Shown piece by piece: positions 1 through 28,636 of a stretch of DNA of 64,000 nt. Source of the DNA: Pseudomonas caricapapayae (GTDB lineage Bacteria > Pseudomonadota > Gammaproteobacteria > Pseudomonadales > Pseudomonadaceae); contig NZ_LJPW01000059.1 in the NCBI RefSeq assembly GCF_001400735.1, positions 1 to 64,000 of the forward strand, written 5' to 3'. The notes beneath the pieces were generated by a model. The model saw nothing but the letters and a program-made list of their open reading frames with translations, was not told where the DNA came from and made no database searches. Positions within the stretch are counted from its first letter, which is position 1. Each line of letters starts with the position of its first letter. The position numbers and the translations under genes are program-made.

Positions 1-3000
1 GATGCCGTTGTACTGGTTCGCGACTTGCATCTGCTGGCCTGGTTCACGGAAACATCCCCGGTCGACACCGCCACACTGTCGCCTGCAATGCGAGCACGAC
101 TGCCCGGTTACATGGTGCCGCGCGCATTCACGCGTCTGGCGTCACTGCCCTTGACGGCCAACGGCAAACTAGATCGCCGCGCGTTACCTGACCCGGACCC
201 GGCATACCTGCTGGGTCAAGCCTACGAGGCGCCCAGCGGCGAGGTTGAAATCGCCATGGCGGCTATCTGGGCGCAGGTGCTGGGCGTGGAGCGAGTGGGG
301 CGGTACGACAACTTTTTTGAATTGGGCGGTCACTCCTTACTGGCTGTGAATCTGGTCGAGCAACTGCGCCACGCCGGGCTAGCGGCAGACGTGCATGTGC
401 TGCTCAGCCAGCCAACGCTTGCCGCTCTGGCCGCTTGCCAGGTTGATTCTCAGGCGTTCAAGGCCCCCGCGAACCTCATCCCGCCAGGCTGTACGCGGAT
501 CACGCCGGAAATGCTCAGCCTGGTCTCGCTCGAACAGACCACCATTGATCGTATCGTTGCCCATGTGCCGGGCGGCGCTGCCAATGTGCAGGACATCTAT
601 CCGCTGGCACCCTTGCAGGAGGGCATTCTTTATCATCACCTCACCGCAGAGCAGGGCGACCCCTACCTGCTGCAATGGCGCCTGGCATTCGACACGCCGG
701 AGCGTCTGTACGCGTGGGCGGCTGCATTGCAGCATGTCATCAACCGCCATGACATTCTGCGCACCTCTGTGGTCTGGGAAGGTCTGGAAAGCCCGCAGCA
801 AGTGGTCTGGCGTAACGCCGAACTGACCGTGCAGGCCATCGAGTTCGATGCCGAAAAGACTGAAACGGCGATCATCGACCGCTTGCAGCGGCGATTTGAC
901 GCCCGTCATCATCGACTGGACCTGTCTCAGGCACCGTTGATGCGCCTGGTGCATGCCCAGGAGCCGGCGAGCGGCGAAACCGTTGCGATTCTGCTGTTCC
1001 ATCATCTGGTGCTGGATAACACCGCGATGGAAATTGTCAGCCGCGAGATGCAGGCTCTGCTGTTCGGCCAGTACGCTGACCTGAAGACGCCGGTGCCTTA
1101 TCGTAACTATGTGGCACAGGTACGCCTGGCCAATGATGAGGCCGATCATGCGGCGTTTTTCAGTGAAATGCTTGGCGACGTGGAGGAACCCACCCTGCCT
1201 TTTGGCGTGCAGGACGTGCGTGCAGACGGCAGCGGTATCGAGGAACACCGATGTTCACTCGATCGTACGCTTGCGCTGCGGCTGCGCGAGCAGGCGCGGC
1301 AACTCGGTGTAAGCGCTGCAAGCCTGATGCACGTCACCTGGGCGCGGGTTCTCGGTGTGCTTGCCAACCGACGCGACGTGGTGTTTGGCACCGTATTGTT
1401 GGGGCGCATGGGTGGTGAGGGGGCTGACCGGGCGCTAGGCGTATTCATCAATACCCTGCCGCTGCGCGTTGATACGACACTGGCCACTCGCACAGTCGTC
1501 CAGACGGTCCATTCGACCCTTTCTGCGCTGATCGCTCACGAGCAGGCTTCGCTGGTACTCGCGCAGGGTTGCAGCGCGGTGGCGGCAGGTTCGCCGCTGT
1601 TCAGTGCGCTGCTCAATTATCGCCACAGTGCTGATGTGAAACCGCATGACGGCGAAGGTCTCTGGCAAGGCGTACGGGTGCTCGGTGGTGATGTACGCAG
1701 CAATTATCCGTTGACGCTCAGTGTGGACGACCTGAGTGAAGGCTTCGACCTGCAGGTGCTGGCACTGCAAGGCATGGGCGCTGAGCGCATCGCAGGCTGG
1801 GTGCTGAATACGCTGGAGCATTTGCTGGAAACGCTGGAAGAAGCGTGGCCACTGAAGCTGGATACCCTTTCGATTCTCGATGCCGAAGAGCGCAGCCATC
1901 TGCTGGGTGATTTCAACGCCAGTGAACAGGTGTTTGCGCAGCACGGCACCGTGCAGGCGCTGATCGAAGCGCAGGCAGCCAGCCGACCTGACAGTGCAGC
2001 GGTGATTCAGGGTGGCAATGCGCTGACGTACGCTCAGCTCAACCAGCGCGCCAATCGCCTGGCCCATCACCTGATCGGCATGGGTGTAACAGCAGATGAA
2101 CGGGTCGCACTGTGTCTGCATCGTGGCCCACAGCGCCTGGTCGCCATGTTGGCGGTACTCAAGGCCGGTGCTGCCTACGTGCCGGTGGATCCGGTCTACC
2201 CGGCGCAGCGCATTGCGTATCTGCTAGACGACAGCGCACCTCGTGTGGTGCTGACCGAAGACTCGACCTACGGTCTGGCAGGCGATGCTGCGCAAGTGAA
2301 CATTGAGCGGGGTACCTGGCTTCATGAGTGCGCCAGCAATCCGTGCGTACCGGGTCATGACCAGCAGAACCTGGCTTACGTAATCTACACCTCCGGTTCG
2401 ACCGGCCAGCCCAAAGGCGTCATGGTCGAGCACTGCACGCTGGTCAACCTGGTTCACTGGCATTGCCAGGCGTTCGATCTGCAGGCTGGCAGTCATACAG
2501 CGAGCGTGGCCGGTTTCGGGTTCGATGCCATGGCCTGGGAGGTGTGGCCCGCGTTGTGTGTCGGGGCCGTGCTGCATCTGCCACCAGCACAGGTCGGCAA
2601 CGAACACGTGGATGAGCTGCTCGACTGGTGGCTGGAACAGCCACTTCAGGTCAGTTTCCTGCCCACTCCGGTGGCTGAGCAGGCGTTCAGACGCCCGCAT
2701 CAGCATCCGACGTTGCGCACGCTGCTGATCGGCGGTGATCGTTTGCGTCAGTTCGACAGCGACCCGGGCTTCGCCGTGGTCAACAACTATGGCCCGACCG
2801 AAACCACGGTAGTGGCCACCTCCGGTGCGGTCAAACCAGGCGGTCCGCTGCACATCGGCGGTCCGATTGCCAATACCTGCGTGTACGTGCTGGATGAACA
2901 GTTGCAGCCAGTACCTGTGGGTGTCATCGGCGAGCTATATATCGGAGGTGCGGGGGTTGCGCGTGGTTACCTGAACCGGCCGCAGATGACCGAGGAGCGG

Positions 3001-6000
3001 TTTGTTATCGACCCGTTCAGCCAAAAGGCACGGGCACGCCTGTATCGCAGTGGCGATCTGGTGCGCTGGAATGCCGATGGCAGCCTGGACTACCTGGGGC
3101 GCAACGATGATCAGGTAAAAATTCGCGGCATGCGTATCGAACTGGGCGAAATCGAATCGGCCCTGACCCGCCAGGCCGAAGTGAAAGACGCCGTGGTGCT
3201 GGTGCGTGGCGAGCGTTTGCTGGCCTGGTTTACCGAAAACGCCCCCGTTGAGCCTGAAGTCCTGCGCGAAGCGCTGCGCGCGCGTCTTCCTGCTCATATG
3301 GTGCCGCTGGCCTTGACCCGCCTGGATGTCATGCCCTTGACCAGTCATGGCAAGCTGGATCGCCGTGCCTTGCCGGATCCGGAGCTGGAAGCGTTGACCG
3401 GGCAGGCCTACGAAGCGCCCCGAGGTGAGACAGAGACCGTCATGGCCGGACTCTGGGCGCAAGTGCTGGGCCTGGAAAAAGTCGGACGTCACGACAACTT
3501 CTTCGAGCTGGGTGGCCACTCGTTGTTGGCGGTCAGTCTGGTCGAGCGCTTGCGTAATGCCGGCCTCGGCGTCGATGTCCGTGTGTTGCTTGGCCAGCCC
3601 ACCGTCGCCGCACTGGCTACATCCGTGGGCAAAAGTCGCGAAATTTCGGTGCCGGCCAACCGCGTTCCAGTCGGTTGCACACACATCACGCCGGATCTGC
3701 TGAGCCTGGCACAGCTCGATCAGACGAGCATCGAGCGCATTGTCGCCACGGTGCCTGGCGGCGCGGCCAACGTGCAGGAAATCTACCCGCTGGCGCCGCT
3801 TCAGGAAGGCATTCTGTATCACCACCTGACTGCAGAGCAGGGCGATCCGTACTTGCTGCGACTGCGCATCAACATCGACACCACGGAGCGCCTGGAGGCG
3901 GTGGCCGATGCACTGCGCAAGGTCATTGCACGGCATGACAGCCTGCGCACTGCGATCGTCCGGGAAGGTCTGGATGCGCCGCACCAGGTGGTCTGGCGGC
4001 AGGCCGAGCTTATGGTCGAGCGCGTACCGCTGGCGCAAATCGACGCGCCCGCAGGCTCTGCGCGCATGGACCTGAGCTGCGCGCCGCTGATTCGCCTGGC
4101 GTACTGCCCGGACGCGACAGGCTCCGGCCTGTCTGCAACGTTGATGTTCCATCACATCGTGGTGGATGCCACTGCGCTCGACGTCATGCGCGAGGAAATG
4201 CTCGCCTGCCTGCGCGGCGAGCCTGATCCGGCGAGACCCGCAGTACCTTATCGCAACTATGTGGCCCAGGCGCGGCTGGGTGTCAGCGAAGCAGAGCACG
4301 AAGCGTATTTCCGTGAGCAACTGGGCGATATCGACGAGCCCACGCTGCCGTTCGACCTGCGCGATGTGCAGGGTGGCGGACACTCCATCGAAGATGCGCA
4401 ACAGCTGCTGCCTGATGCGTTGTCAGAACGTTTGCGCAGTCAGGCGCGGCAACTCGGGGTCAGTGTCGCCAGCCTGTTCCACCTGGCGTGGGCGCGCGTT
4501 CTGGCAGCAGCCACCGGCACCGACCGTGTGGTATTCGGCACTGTATTGCTGGGTCGTCTGCAGGGTGGTGCGGGCGCCGACCGTGGCATGGGCATGTTCA
4601 TCAACACGCTGCCGCTGCGAATTGATCTGGAGACTCTCGGGGTGCGCGAAGGCGCACGCGCTACTCACGCCAGGCTTGCGGCACTGCTGGCTCATGAACA
4701 TGCGTCACTGGCTCAGGCCCAGCGCTGGAGCGGAGTGGCCGCGCCCTTGCCGTTGTTCAGTGCGATTCTCAACTACCGACACGCCGCCGGTCAGGCCCGC
4801 CAGGATGCGCAGCGTGATGCATGGCGTGGTCTGGAGATTCTGGCCAGCGAGAAGCACACCAATTATCCGTTAAGCCTCAACGTTGATGATCTGGGCGACA
4901 GCCTGCGTTTGAATGTAACAGTGCCTCCTCAGGTGGGCGCGCAACGCATCTGTGGCTATGTTCAGCAGGCGCTGACTGGCCTGGTCGAGGCGCTTGAATG
5001 CCAGCCGGATCTGCCTGTACAACATCTTTCTGTGCTGGACGCCGAGGAGCGCCAGCGCGCGCTGGTCGATTTCAATGCCACTGAGGTTCATCACGATCTT
5101 CAGCAAACCCTGCAAGGGCTGTTTGAAGCCCAGGCGGTGCGCACGCCTCAGGCTGTCGCGTTGCGCGCCGGGCGTTCGCAACTGAGTTATCGACAGCTCA
5201 ACGAACAGGCCAATTGCCTGGCCCATCACCTTATCGATCTGGGTGTGCAGCCCGATGACCGCGTAGCGATCTGTGTCGAGCGCGGCATGTCGATGATGGT
5301 CGGCCTGTTGGCGATCCTCAAGGCCGGTGGTGCCTACGTGCCGCTCGACCCAAGCTACCCGCGCGAACGCCTGCACTACATGGTCAAGGACAGCGCGCCG
5401 GTTGCTTTACTGGTACACACCAGCACACGCAATCTGCTCGAATGCGAGCACACCTTGCGGGTCGATCTGGACAGCGCAACCTGGGACATGCGGCGCGTCG
5501 ATAACCCTCGTGTCTATGGCCTGACGCCTAACCATCTGGCGTATGTGATTTACACCTCAGGCTCCACCGGCACGCCTAAAGGGGTGATGGTCGAGCATTG
5601 CAACGTCAGTAATCTGGTGCAATGGAGTTCACGACTGTGTCCGCCGACCTCGGGCAGCGCATTGTTGCAAAAGACACCGATCAGTTTCGACGCCTCGGTC
5701 TGGGAGATTTTCTGGCCACTGACCAGCGGTATCCCGCTGGTATTGGCCCGACCTGACGGCCAGCGCGATCCTGCTTATATCGTGCAAGTGATTCAGGAGC
5801 GTCAGGTCAGCGTGGTGCAGTTTGTTCCTGTATTGCTGCAGCAATTTCTCGACCTGCCACAGAGCAGCCAGTGCCACAGCCTGACCGACATCGTCTGTGG
5901 TGGTGGCGAGCTGACCGCTGCTCTGGCCAGACAGTTGCGCAAACAACTACCGCAGGTCCGCCTGCACAACGTTTACGGCCCGACCGAAACCACCGTGGAT

Positions 6001-6854
6001 TGCAGCGTCTGGACACTGGAGCCCGACGAAGCGGTGCCGGAGCGTACGTTGCCTATCGGCCGCCCGATCAGCAACACACGGCTATATGTACTTGATGCCT
6101 ATGACCAACCTGTACCGCAAGGTGTTATCGGCCAGTTGCATATTGGCGGTGCCGGGGTAACGCGTGGCTACCTGAACCTGCCACACGCCGACGCCGAGCG
6201 CTTTATCGACAGCCCGTTCGTTGCAGGCGACCGGCTGTACCGGAGTGGCGACCTGGTACGCCAGCAGGCAGGCGGCAACCTCGAGTTTCTCGGTCGCAAT
6301 GACGATCAGGTGAAAATCCACGGATTGCGTATCGAGCCGGGCGACATTCAGGCGTGCCTGACCGGTCATCCGGGGATCGAGCAAGCCGTTGTACTGGTTC
6401 GCGACGAGCAACCGGGCGGTCAGCGACTGGTGGCCTATTACACCGGCATACCGCTGCCGGTCGAGACACTGCGCGAGGTGCTGCGTGCGCAGTTGCCGGA
6501 TTACATGGTGCCAGCACTGTTTGTGCACCTGGACGCCATGCCGCTGAGCCCCAACGGCAAGCTGGACCGCAAGGCTTTGCCTGCACCGTGTGGCGACGCA
6601 CTGCCGACCCGCCTTTACGAAGCGCCACAAGGCGCAACAGAGGTCTTGCTGGCCAGGCTCTGGAGCGAATTGCTCGGGGTCGGGCAAGTAGGGCGTCACG
6701 ATAACTTTTTCTTATTGGGCGGCCACTCGCTGCTGGCGGTCAACCTGACGGCGCGCCTGCGCCAGGAAGGCATCGAAGCCGATGTCCGGGCACTTTTCGA
6801 ACAACCGACGCTGGCAGGCTACGCAGCCATCACAGAGAACATGGAGATTATCCT

Positions 6855-6858
<4 letters not shown>
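1..6858 (+). CDS. syfA: Lipopeptide nonribosomal peptide synthetase, SyfA-like (5'-truncated by window edge)
   Basis: The open frame runs from base 1, so the 5' end lies outside; 2285 codons are present. Visible order: end of adenylation domain 1, carrier T1 (GGHSLL, Ser about residue 112), C2 (about 150-600), A2 (643-1110), T2 (about 1173), C3 (1220-1660), A3 (1697-2180), T3 (about 2242). There is no thioesterase. Both C domains begin with the IYPLAPLQEGILYHH-type motif of dual condensation/epimerisation domains. By the ten-residue Stachelhaus code, A2 reads DAWFLGNVVK (Leu) and A3 reads DAWQVGVVDK (Gln). That matches residues 2 and 3 of syringafactin, a linear octapeptide surfactant used in swarming by P. 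syringae. The protein ends in a short tail, NMEIIL, that may dock onto SyfB, whose start codon overlaps this stop. Assignment to SyfA rests on module order and specificity. The missing first module cannot be judged. Confidence 0.9.
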
Positions 6859-24634
<17,776 letters not shown>

Positions 24635-24638
<4 letters not shown>

Positions 24639-24691
24639 GACGGCGGGCAGGGTTAAAGCGTTATGTCGGCCATACACGAGGCCGAAACTGA
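24635..24691 (+). pseudogene. Vestigial translationally coupled start after syfB (18 codons)
   Basis: An ATG at 24635 overlaps the syfB TGA (ATGA) and has a well-placed GGAG at 24624-24627, the usual arrangement for a coupled downstream operon gene. The frame closes after 18 codons, beginning MRRRAGLKRY. In described syringafactin loci, MacA/MacB-type exporter genes follow syfB, so this could be the start of such a gene whose body was deleted. The encoded residues are too few to identify by homology; this is inference from position only. Confidence 0.35.
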
Positions 24692-24792
24692 AGGCGGTAA
24701 ACGAGTGCATGGGCGGGGCGATCGATATCGCCTCGTCCTCTGGTATCAATCAGCTGTTCAGCCTGCGCTTCAACAGTGATCCGAAACAGTGT
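24639..24792. other. Intergenic region between convergent syfB and LuxR gene
   Basis: About 150 bases. Apart from the 18-codon frame, no gene is visible. It contains one hairpin-forming sequence at 24717-24732, listed separately. Confidence 0.6.
24717..24732. terminator. Possible bidirectional hairpin between syfB and luxR-type gene
   Basis: GGCGAT and ATCGCC form a 6-bp stem around a 4-base loop, between two convergent genes. No T-run follows on either strand, so intrinsic termination is doubtful. Confidence 0.25.
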
Positions 24793-25473
24793 TCAGCAGG
24801 CCGAACAGGCGCCTTCGGATGAGCCATACATCCAGCGCATCAGCGAATGCCGACCGCTGATGCCCAGTTTGATGGCGGCGCGGCGCTGGTAACTGCCGAC
24901 CGTATTGACCTTCAGCGCAAGCCGTTCGGCCTGCTCGATAGCGGTGTGCCCGGCAAGCAGACCGATGCACACTTGCGTCTCCCGCTCGGACAATGTCAGA
25001 CCTGTTTCGCGCAGTCGATCATGAAAACGCGCTTCAACGCTTTCGGTTTTCTTAGGCTCGACATTGATCATGGTCAGTTGCAAGGCATTGACATGTTTTT
25101 CAAGTATCGAGAACAACAGTGGGGAAAGCGCACTTAACTGACGACGTTCACGGTCCGAAAACTCATGCGCCGGCAGCGCGCGGAATACCGTTATCTTGCA
25201 ACTGAAGTTTTCCGAGGCGTGGGCAGGATAAAGATGAATCGAGTCGTTCAGCAGCAAGGTCCCGCGCGACGACGTCACCGTTTCGTTGAACACCGTCGGT
25301 GCCAACGCGGTCAGTGTTTGCCAAGGCTGTGGCAGTGAAGAAAGGTGCGTGGCGTCCACGGCAAGCTGAGTGTCGATGAGCTTGTGGAACATGCTGGAAA
25401 AATGGCCGCTGCCGATGCTGGCGATGGCCCTGCCAATCTGCGGTAGTAAGGTATGAGGCATTGAGTCATCCAT
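24793..25473 (-). CDS. LuxR-type helix-turn-helix transcriptional regulator
   Basis: 226 residues. The C-terminal third is a typical LuxR/FixJ-type HTH: it starts LTLSERETQVCIGLLAGHT and continues through a recognition-helix region at about 180-205. The N-terminal 150 residues match no domain I can name; there is no clear receiver domain or autoinducer-binding signature. LuxR-type regulators commonly flank lipopeptide synthetase genes in Pseudomonas, and this gene converges on syfB with about 150 bp between, so a role in surfactant control is plausible. It could equally regulate the neighbouring aldehyde dehydrogenase block. A second in-frame ATG four codons downstream (25461) could be the true start, because the ribosome binding site is weak for either. 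Confidence 0.85.
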   Translation of the reverse strand: MDDSMPHTLLPQIGRAIASIGSGHFSSMFHKLIDTQLAVDATHLSSLPQPWQTLTALAPTVFNETVTSSRGTLLLNDSIHLYPAHASENFSCKITVFRALPAHEFSDRERRQLSALSPLLFSILEKHVNALQLTMINVEPKKTESVEARFHDRLRETGLTLSERETQVCIGLLAGHTAIEQAERLALKVNTVGSYQRRAAIKLGISGRHSLMRWMYGSSEGACSAC

Positions 25474-25743
25474 GATTTCAGAACTGCTGACAAGAGCTTA
25501 GACGCGAAACGCGAAGGGTGGTCACATCAACTCCGCGGCGAGTGATAGGGACGCCAGTGCGCCGCGTTAGATGCGTCTTAGAACACGACTAGTTCAGGCC
25601 GAAAAAGAATAACGCCCCGATGTTACATAAATAATGGAGCATCACAAACAGTGATATTCACCGTCGTTCCGGTAGGTTTAGCGAACGGGCACAGCGAGCC
25701 GGGGGCGACATCCTGTCACCTGACGCAGTCGCCCGCCTGGAGA
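25474..25743. other. Intergenic region between LuxR gene and aldehyde dehydrogenase
   Basis: 270 bases with no convincing gene. It holds the LuxR-gene promoter region (reading leftward) and the 3' flank of the dehydrogenase gene. Two inverted repeats are visible: ATCAC/GTGAT at 25641-25655, which could be an operator, and GGGCGAC/GTCGCCC at 25703-25734. Confidence 0.6.
25703..25734 (-). terminator. Hairpin downstream of aldehyde dehydrogenase gene
   Basis: A perfect 7-bp stem (GGGCGAC/GTCGCCC) with an 18-base loop lies 10 bases past the dehydrogenase stop. There is no U-tract, so it may only stabilise the 3' end. Confidence 0.25.
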
Positions 25744-27180
25744 CTATTTGCCGAGCATGAGGCGGGTTATCAGGCGCGTCAGCCGTCCATAGGGGGCCGA
25801 GACCTTGTCGGACATGTTGAAGCGACTGAGCTTGAGAACGCCGCGGGCATGGGACAGGCGGACGAAGCCCTCATAGCCGTGATAGGCCCCGGTACCGCTT
25901 TGCCCGACGCCGCCGAACGGCAGATCATCCTGAGTGGCATGCAGCATGGTGCCATTGATGGTCACGCCGCCCGAATGTGTGCGGTTCAACACCAGATCCA
26001 CGGACGTCTTGTCGTTGGAAAAGCAGTACAGCGCCAGAGGTGCAGGACGCGCATTGATAAAAGCGATGGCTTCATCGAGGGAGTCATAGGCAAGTACCGG
26101 CAGCAATGGACCAAAAATCTCCTCATGCATCAGGTCTGCTTTCAAGGGCACCTGCGTGAGTGCCATGGGCGCAATCTTGCGCTCGCGGGTCGACACCGGC
26201 GCGTTGTGTTGCCAGGCCTTCGCCCCTGTTGCGATAGCCTGGCTGGCCATGGCCACAAGCCGGTCGTGGTGGCGCTGGGAAATGATCGAGGTGTAGTCCG
26301 GATTGCCATCGAGCGTCGGGTAAAGTTTTTTTGCTGCAGCCAGCCACTCGCTGGCAAAGCTGTTGACCTGTTCACGCGGGACGAGAACATGATCAGGCGC
26401 TACGCAGGTCTGACCGGCGTTGAACAGCTTGCCGATCGCGATCATCCGGGCGGCTTTTTTGATCGAAAAGTCATCGCATACCACAACTGGCGACTTGCCA
26501 CCCAGCTCCAGTGTCACCGGTGTCAGATTGCGCGCCGCTGCGGCCATGACCTGGCGACCTACCTGGGTCGAGCCGGTAAACAGCAGATGGTCGAAAGGCA
26601 GCTCACTGAATTGGCCCGCCAGCGCAGCGTCTCCAGTGACCACTACGACCTGTTCGGCGGGGAACGTCTCGCCCAGCAGTTGCTTGAGCAGTGCAGAGGT
26701 CAGGGGCGTCAATTCCGAAGGTTTGATCATCACCCGGTTGCCAGCCGCCAGGGCCTCGATCAACGGCACCAGCGTCAGCGTCAGCGGATAGTTCCACGGG
26801 GCCAGAACGCCGACAACGCCCAGCGGCTGATACATGACGTTGGCAGTAGCGGGCTTGAAGACGATACCGACCTTGCGCCGGGAAGGCCGCATCCACGCTT
26901 TGAGGTGCGCGCGAATATGCTTGATGCCATTGATGACAGGCATCAGCTCACCGAGTCTGGTTTCAGCGAACGAACGGTTGCCGAAGTCTGCACAGACCGT
27001 TTCGAGCAATCTGTCCTGATTGTCGCTGACCATGCGCAAAACAGCATTGAGGTGTGCAATTCGTTGAGCGTAGGAGGGTGCGCCCCGTGCCAGCACTGCA
27101 GCGCGCTGCGCCTCGAAAAGCTCGGTGAGCCCCGGGGCGGGAGACGGCGTGGTTAGCGTAATCCTTGCGGGCTGGTTCAT
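25744..27180 (-). CDS. Coniferyl-aldehyde-type NAD(P)-dependent aldehyde dehydrogenase
   Basis: 478 residues, full length for the aldehyde dehydrogenase superfamily. Visible family features are the cofactor-loop motif FTGSTQVG (201-208), catalytic Glu225 in ELGGKS and catalytic Cys259 in NAGQTC. The sequence resembles proteins annotated as coniferyl aldehyde dehydrogenase (CalB group), which oxidise aromatic or long-chain aldehydes to acids in the cytosol. The C-terminus (RLTRLITRLML) is hydrophobic and basic, as in fatty-aldehyde dehydrogenases that associate with membranes. The start ATG has GGAG seven bases upstream. The gene lies 153 bp downstream of a TetR gene on the same strand, an arrangement that recalls the laoC-laoR pair of long-chain alcohol oxidation in P. 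aeruginosa. No alcohol dehydrogenase partner is present, so the true substrate is open. Confidence 0.88.
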   Translation of the reverse strand: MNQPARITLTTPSPAPGLTELFEAQRAAVLARGAPSYAQRIAHLNAVLRMVSDNQDRLLETVCADFGNRSFAETRLGELMPVINGIKHIRAHLKAWMRPSRRKVGIVFKPATANVMYQPLGVVGVLAPWNYPLTLTLVPLIEALAAGNRVMIKPSELTPLTSALLKQLLGETFPAEQVVVVTGDAALAGQFSELPFDHLLFTGSTQVGRQVMAAAARNLTPVTLELGGKSPVVVCDDFSIKKAARMIAIGKLFNAGQTCVAPDHVLVPREQVNSFASEWLAAAKKLYPTLDGNPDYTSIISQRHHDRLVAMASQAIATGAKAWQHNAPVSTRERKIAPMALTQVPLKADLMHEEIFGPLLPVLAYDSLDEAIAFINARPAPLALYCFSNDKTSVDLVLNRTHSGGVTINGTMLHATQDDLPFGGVGQSGTGAYHGYEGFVRLSHARGVLKLSRFNMSDKVSAPYGRLTRLITRLMLGK

Positions 27181-27333
27181 GACGCTGCTCCTGTGGCTGC
27201 GTGTTTTTATAAGAGTAGATGCGGTGTTCCGGTCACGTCCTGGCTCACGTGACCCTATACAACCATCGCGGACCTATGAAGGGGCGATCCGGACGCGTCA
27301 ACAGGCCGAAACGGTCAATCTGTAGTCGCGCCT

Positions 27334-28020
27334 TCATTTGCCGGTTTCAACGCCAGGCTCGGACACCAGACGATCCAGATGGCTGACGATCATCGCCGCC
27401 ACCAGTGCGCAGGTCTCTGCCGGGTCCAGGGGCTCATCGAACAACAATTCGATGGTGGCGTGAATCATTTCTACTGCGACACGGGCAACCATGGCTATTC
27501 GCGCGGGATCGGCTTCGGGAATAGCGCTGGCAATAATAGCGGCCTGGGCTTTGGATACCCGGCGGTGGGAGTCGAGGCGCACATGTTCCAGTGCAGGAAC
27601 TGCCCTTAATGCCTTGAGTGTCCACATACCACCCAACGTGGCGTCGGTAACCCGGTAGGTATCCAGAATCAACTCGGCGAGGGCCTGCTCCAGAGCCTGC
27701 GGCGTACCCGCGATCAGCTCGGGGGTGATCCAGTGATCGATACGCTCGTTCTGCTTCTCAAGCAGGCGTTCCCCCAGCACCGTCAACAGCGCGTATTTGT
27801 TGGGGAAATAGCGATACAGCGCAGGGGGTGTAAGACCTGCCCGCTCGCATACCAGGTTGGTGGACAAGCGCTCTATGCCGACTTCGCACAAGGTTTTGGC
27901 CGTGGCGACCAGAATGCGTTCGTACGTCTCGGTAGCGCGCTGCTGCGCCGGCAGCTTCTTGCGCTCTGCGGTTTTCCCTGCGATCTGCGCAGGAGCGGTT
28001 TCAGTGTTCAGCCTGGCCAT
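27334..28020 (-). CDS. TetR-family transcriptional regulator
   Basis: 228 residues. The N-terminal HTH spans about 28-80: it starts RATETYERILVATAKTLCEVG and ends with the typical recognition segment TPPALYRYFPNKYAL. The remaining helical part would be the ligand pocket. It is divergent from the seven-gene operon beginning with the DUF2147 gene, with 162 bp between, and a perfect 16-bp palindrome (28090-28105) lies in that gap. The dehydrogenase gene is the next gene downstream on the same strand. The simplest reading is a repressor of both arms that senses a substrate of the pathway, probably an aldehyde, acid or sugar derivative. Target and ligand are inferred from position only. Confidence 0.88.
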   Translation of the reverse strand: MARLNTETAPAQIAGKTAERKKLPAQQRATETYERILVATAKTLCEVGIERLSTNLVCERAGLTPPALYRYFPNKYALLTVLGERLLEKQNERIDHWITPELIAGTPQALEQALAELILDTYRVTDATLGGMWTLKALRAVPALEHVRLDSHRRVSKAQAAIIASAIPEADPARIAMVARVAVEMIHATIELLFDEPLDPAETCALVAAMIVSHLDRLVSEPGVETGK

Positions 28021-28089
28021 AAGTACCTGTCAAGAAAGAGTGGGGCGCCAGCATGACGGTCGAAAAAAACAGTTGCTCGCCGGTAAAAT

Positions 28090-28105
28090 GATAGTTATAA
28101 CTATC
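28090..28105. promoter_or_regulatory. Perfect 16-bp palindrome, probable TetR operator
   Basis: GATAGTTATAACTATC is identical to its reverse complement. It lies in the divergent promoter region between the TetR gene and the DUF2147 gene. A partial copy of the half-site (CTATCATAACT) follows at 28118-28128. Size and location fit a TetR-dimer operator; binding is inferred. Confidence 0.65.
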
Positions 28106-28182
28106 GTGTAGCGATGACTATCATAACTGAAGCGTCGTTAATGTGACGGTCTGTTAAAACAAAAAATAAAAAAGGTGACCCT

Positions 28183-28608
28183 ATGAACGCACGGCAATGG
28201 CTTTTCCTCTCTTCGGTTCTGATGTGCTCTCCCGGCATTCATGCGGCTGCAGGTCCGCTGGAGGCAAAGGGGCTTTGGCTGACGGCGGAAAAAGACGCCG
28301 TGGTCAGGCTTGACGACTGCGCGGACAAGCCAGGCGCTATCTGCGGACAGGTTGTCTGGGTCAAGGATGTTGCTTCGGGCAGCAGTGACTGCGGTGTGCA
28401 GATCCTGCAACTGTCCCGTTATGACCAGGATGCCTGGCGCGATGGCTGGGTGTATGACCCCCGTGATCAGAAAAAATATAAGGGTGCCGTCCGGGTCAAG
28501 GACGGACGCCTCAATGTAAGGGCTTTTGTCGGCACCGAAGTCCTCGGCAAGACAGAGCAATTCGAGCGTATCGCAACACTGCCTCCTGCCCCGGTTTGCA
28601 AACTGTAA
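28183..28608 (+). CDS. DUF2147 family secreted protein
   Basis: 141 residues with a clear signal peptide (hydrophobic core about 5-20, cleavage probably near HAAA at 20-23). The mature part matches the DUF2147 pattern: a leading GLW, a central GQVVWVKD segment, then DGWVYDPRDQKKYKG and a C-terminal FERI. Such proteins are periplasmic or exported and of unknown function. Four cysteines (mature region) could form disulphides. The start has AGGTGA five bases upstream. It is the first gene of a seven-gene same-strand run, 28 bp before the outer-membrane protein gene, and directly follows the probable TetR operator. No catalytic role can be assigned. Confidence 0.85.
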   Translation: MNARQWLFLSSVLMCSPGIHAAAGPLEAKGLWLTAEKDAVVRLDDCADKPGAICGQVVWVKDVASGSSDCGVQILQLSRYDQDAWRDGWVYDPRDQKKYKGAVRVKDGRLNVRAFVGTEVLGKTEQFERIATLPPAPVCKL

Positions 28609-28636
28609 ATCCGGCCCTTTAGCGTGGGAGAGAATC

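Noticed and set aside
25651..27156. A 501-codon plus-strand frame opposite the aldehyde dehydrogenase gene
   Set aside because: The minus-strand product has complete catalytic motifs, while the plus-strand translation resembles no family and lacks a ribosome binding site.
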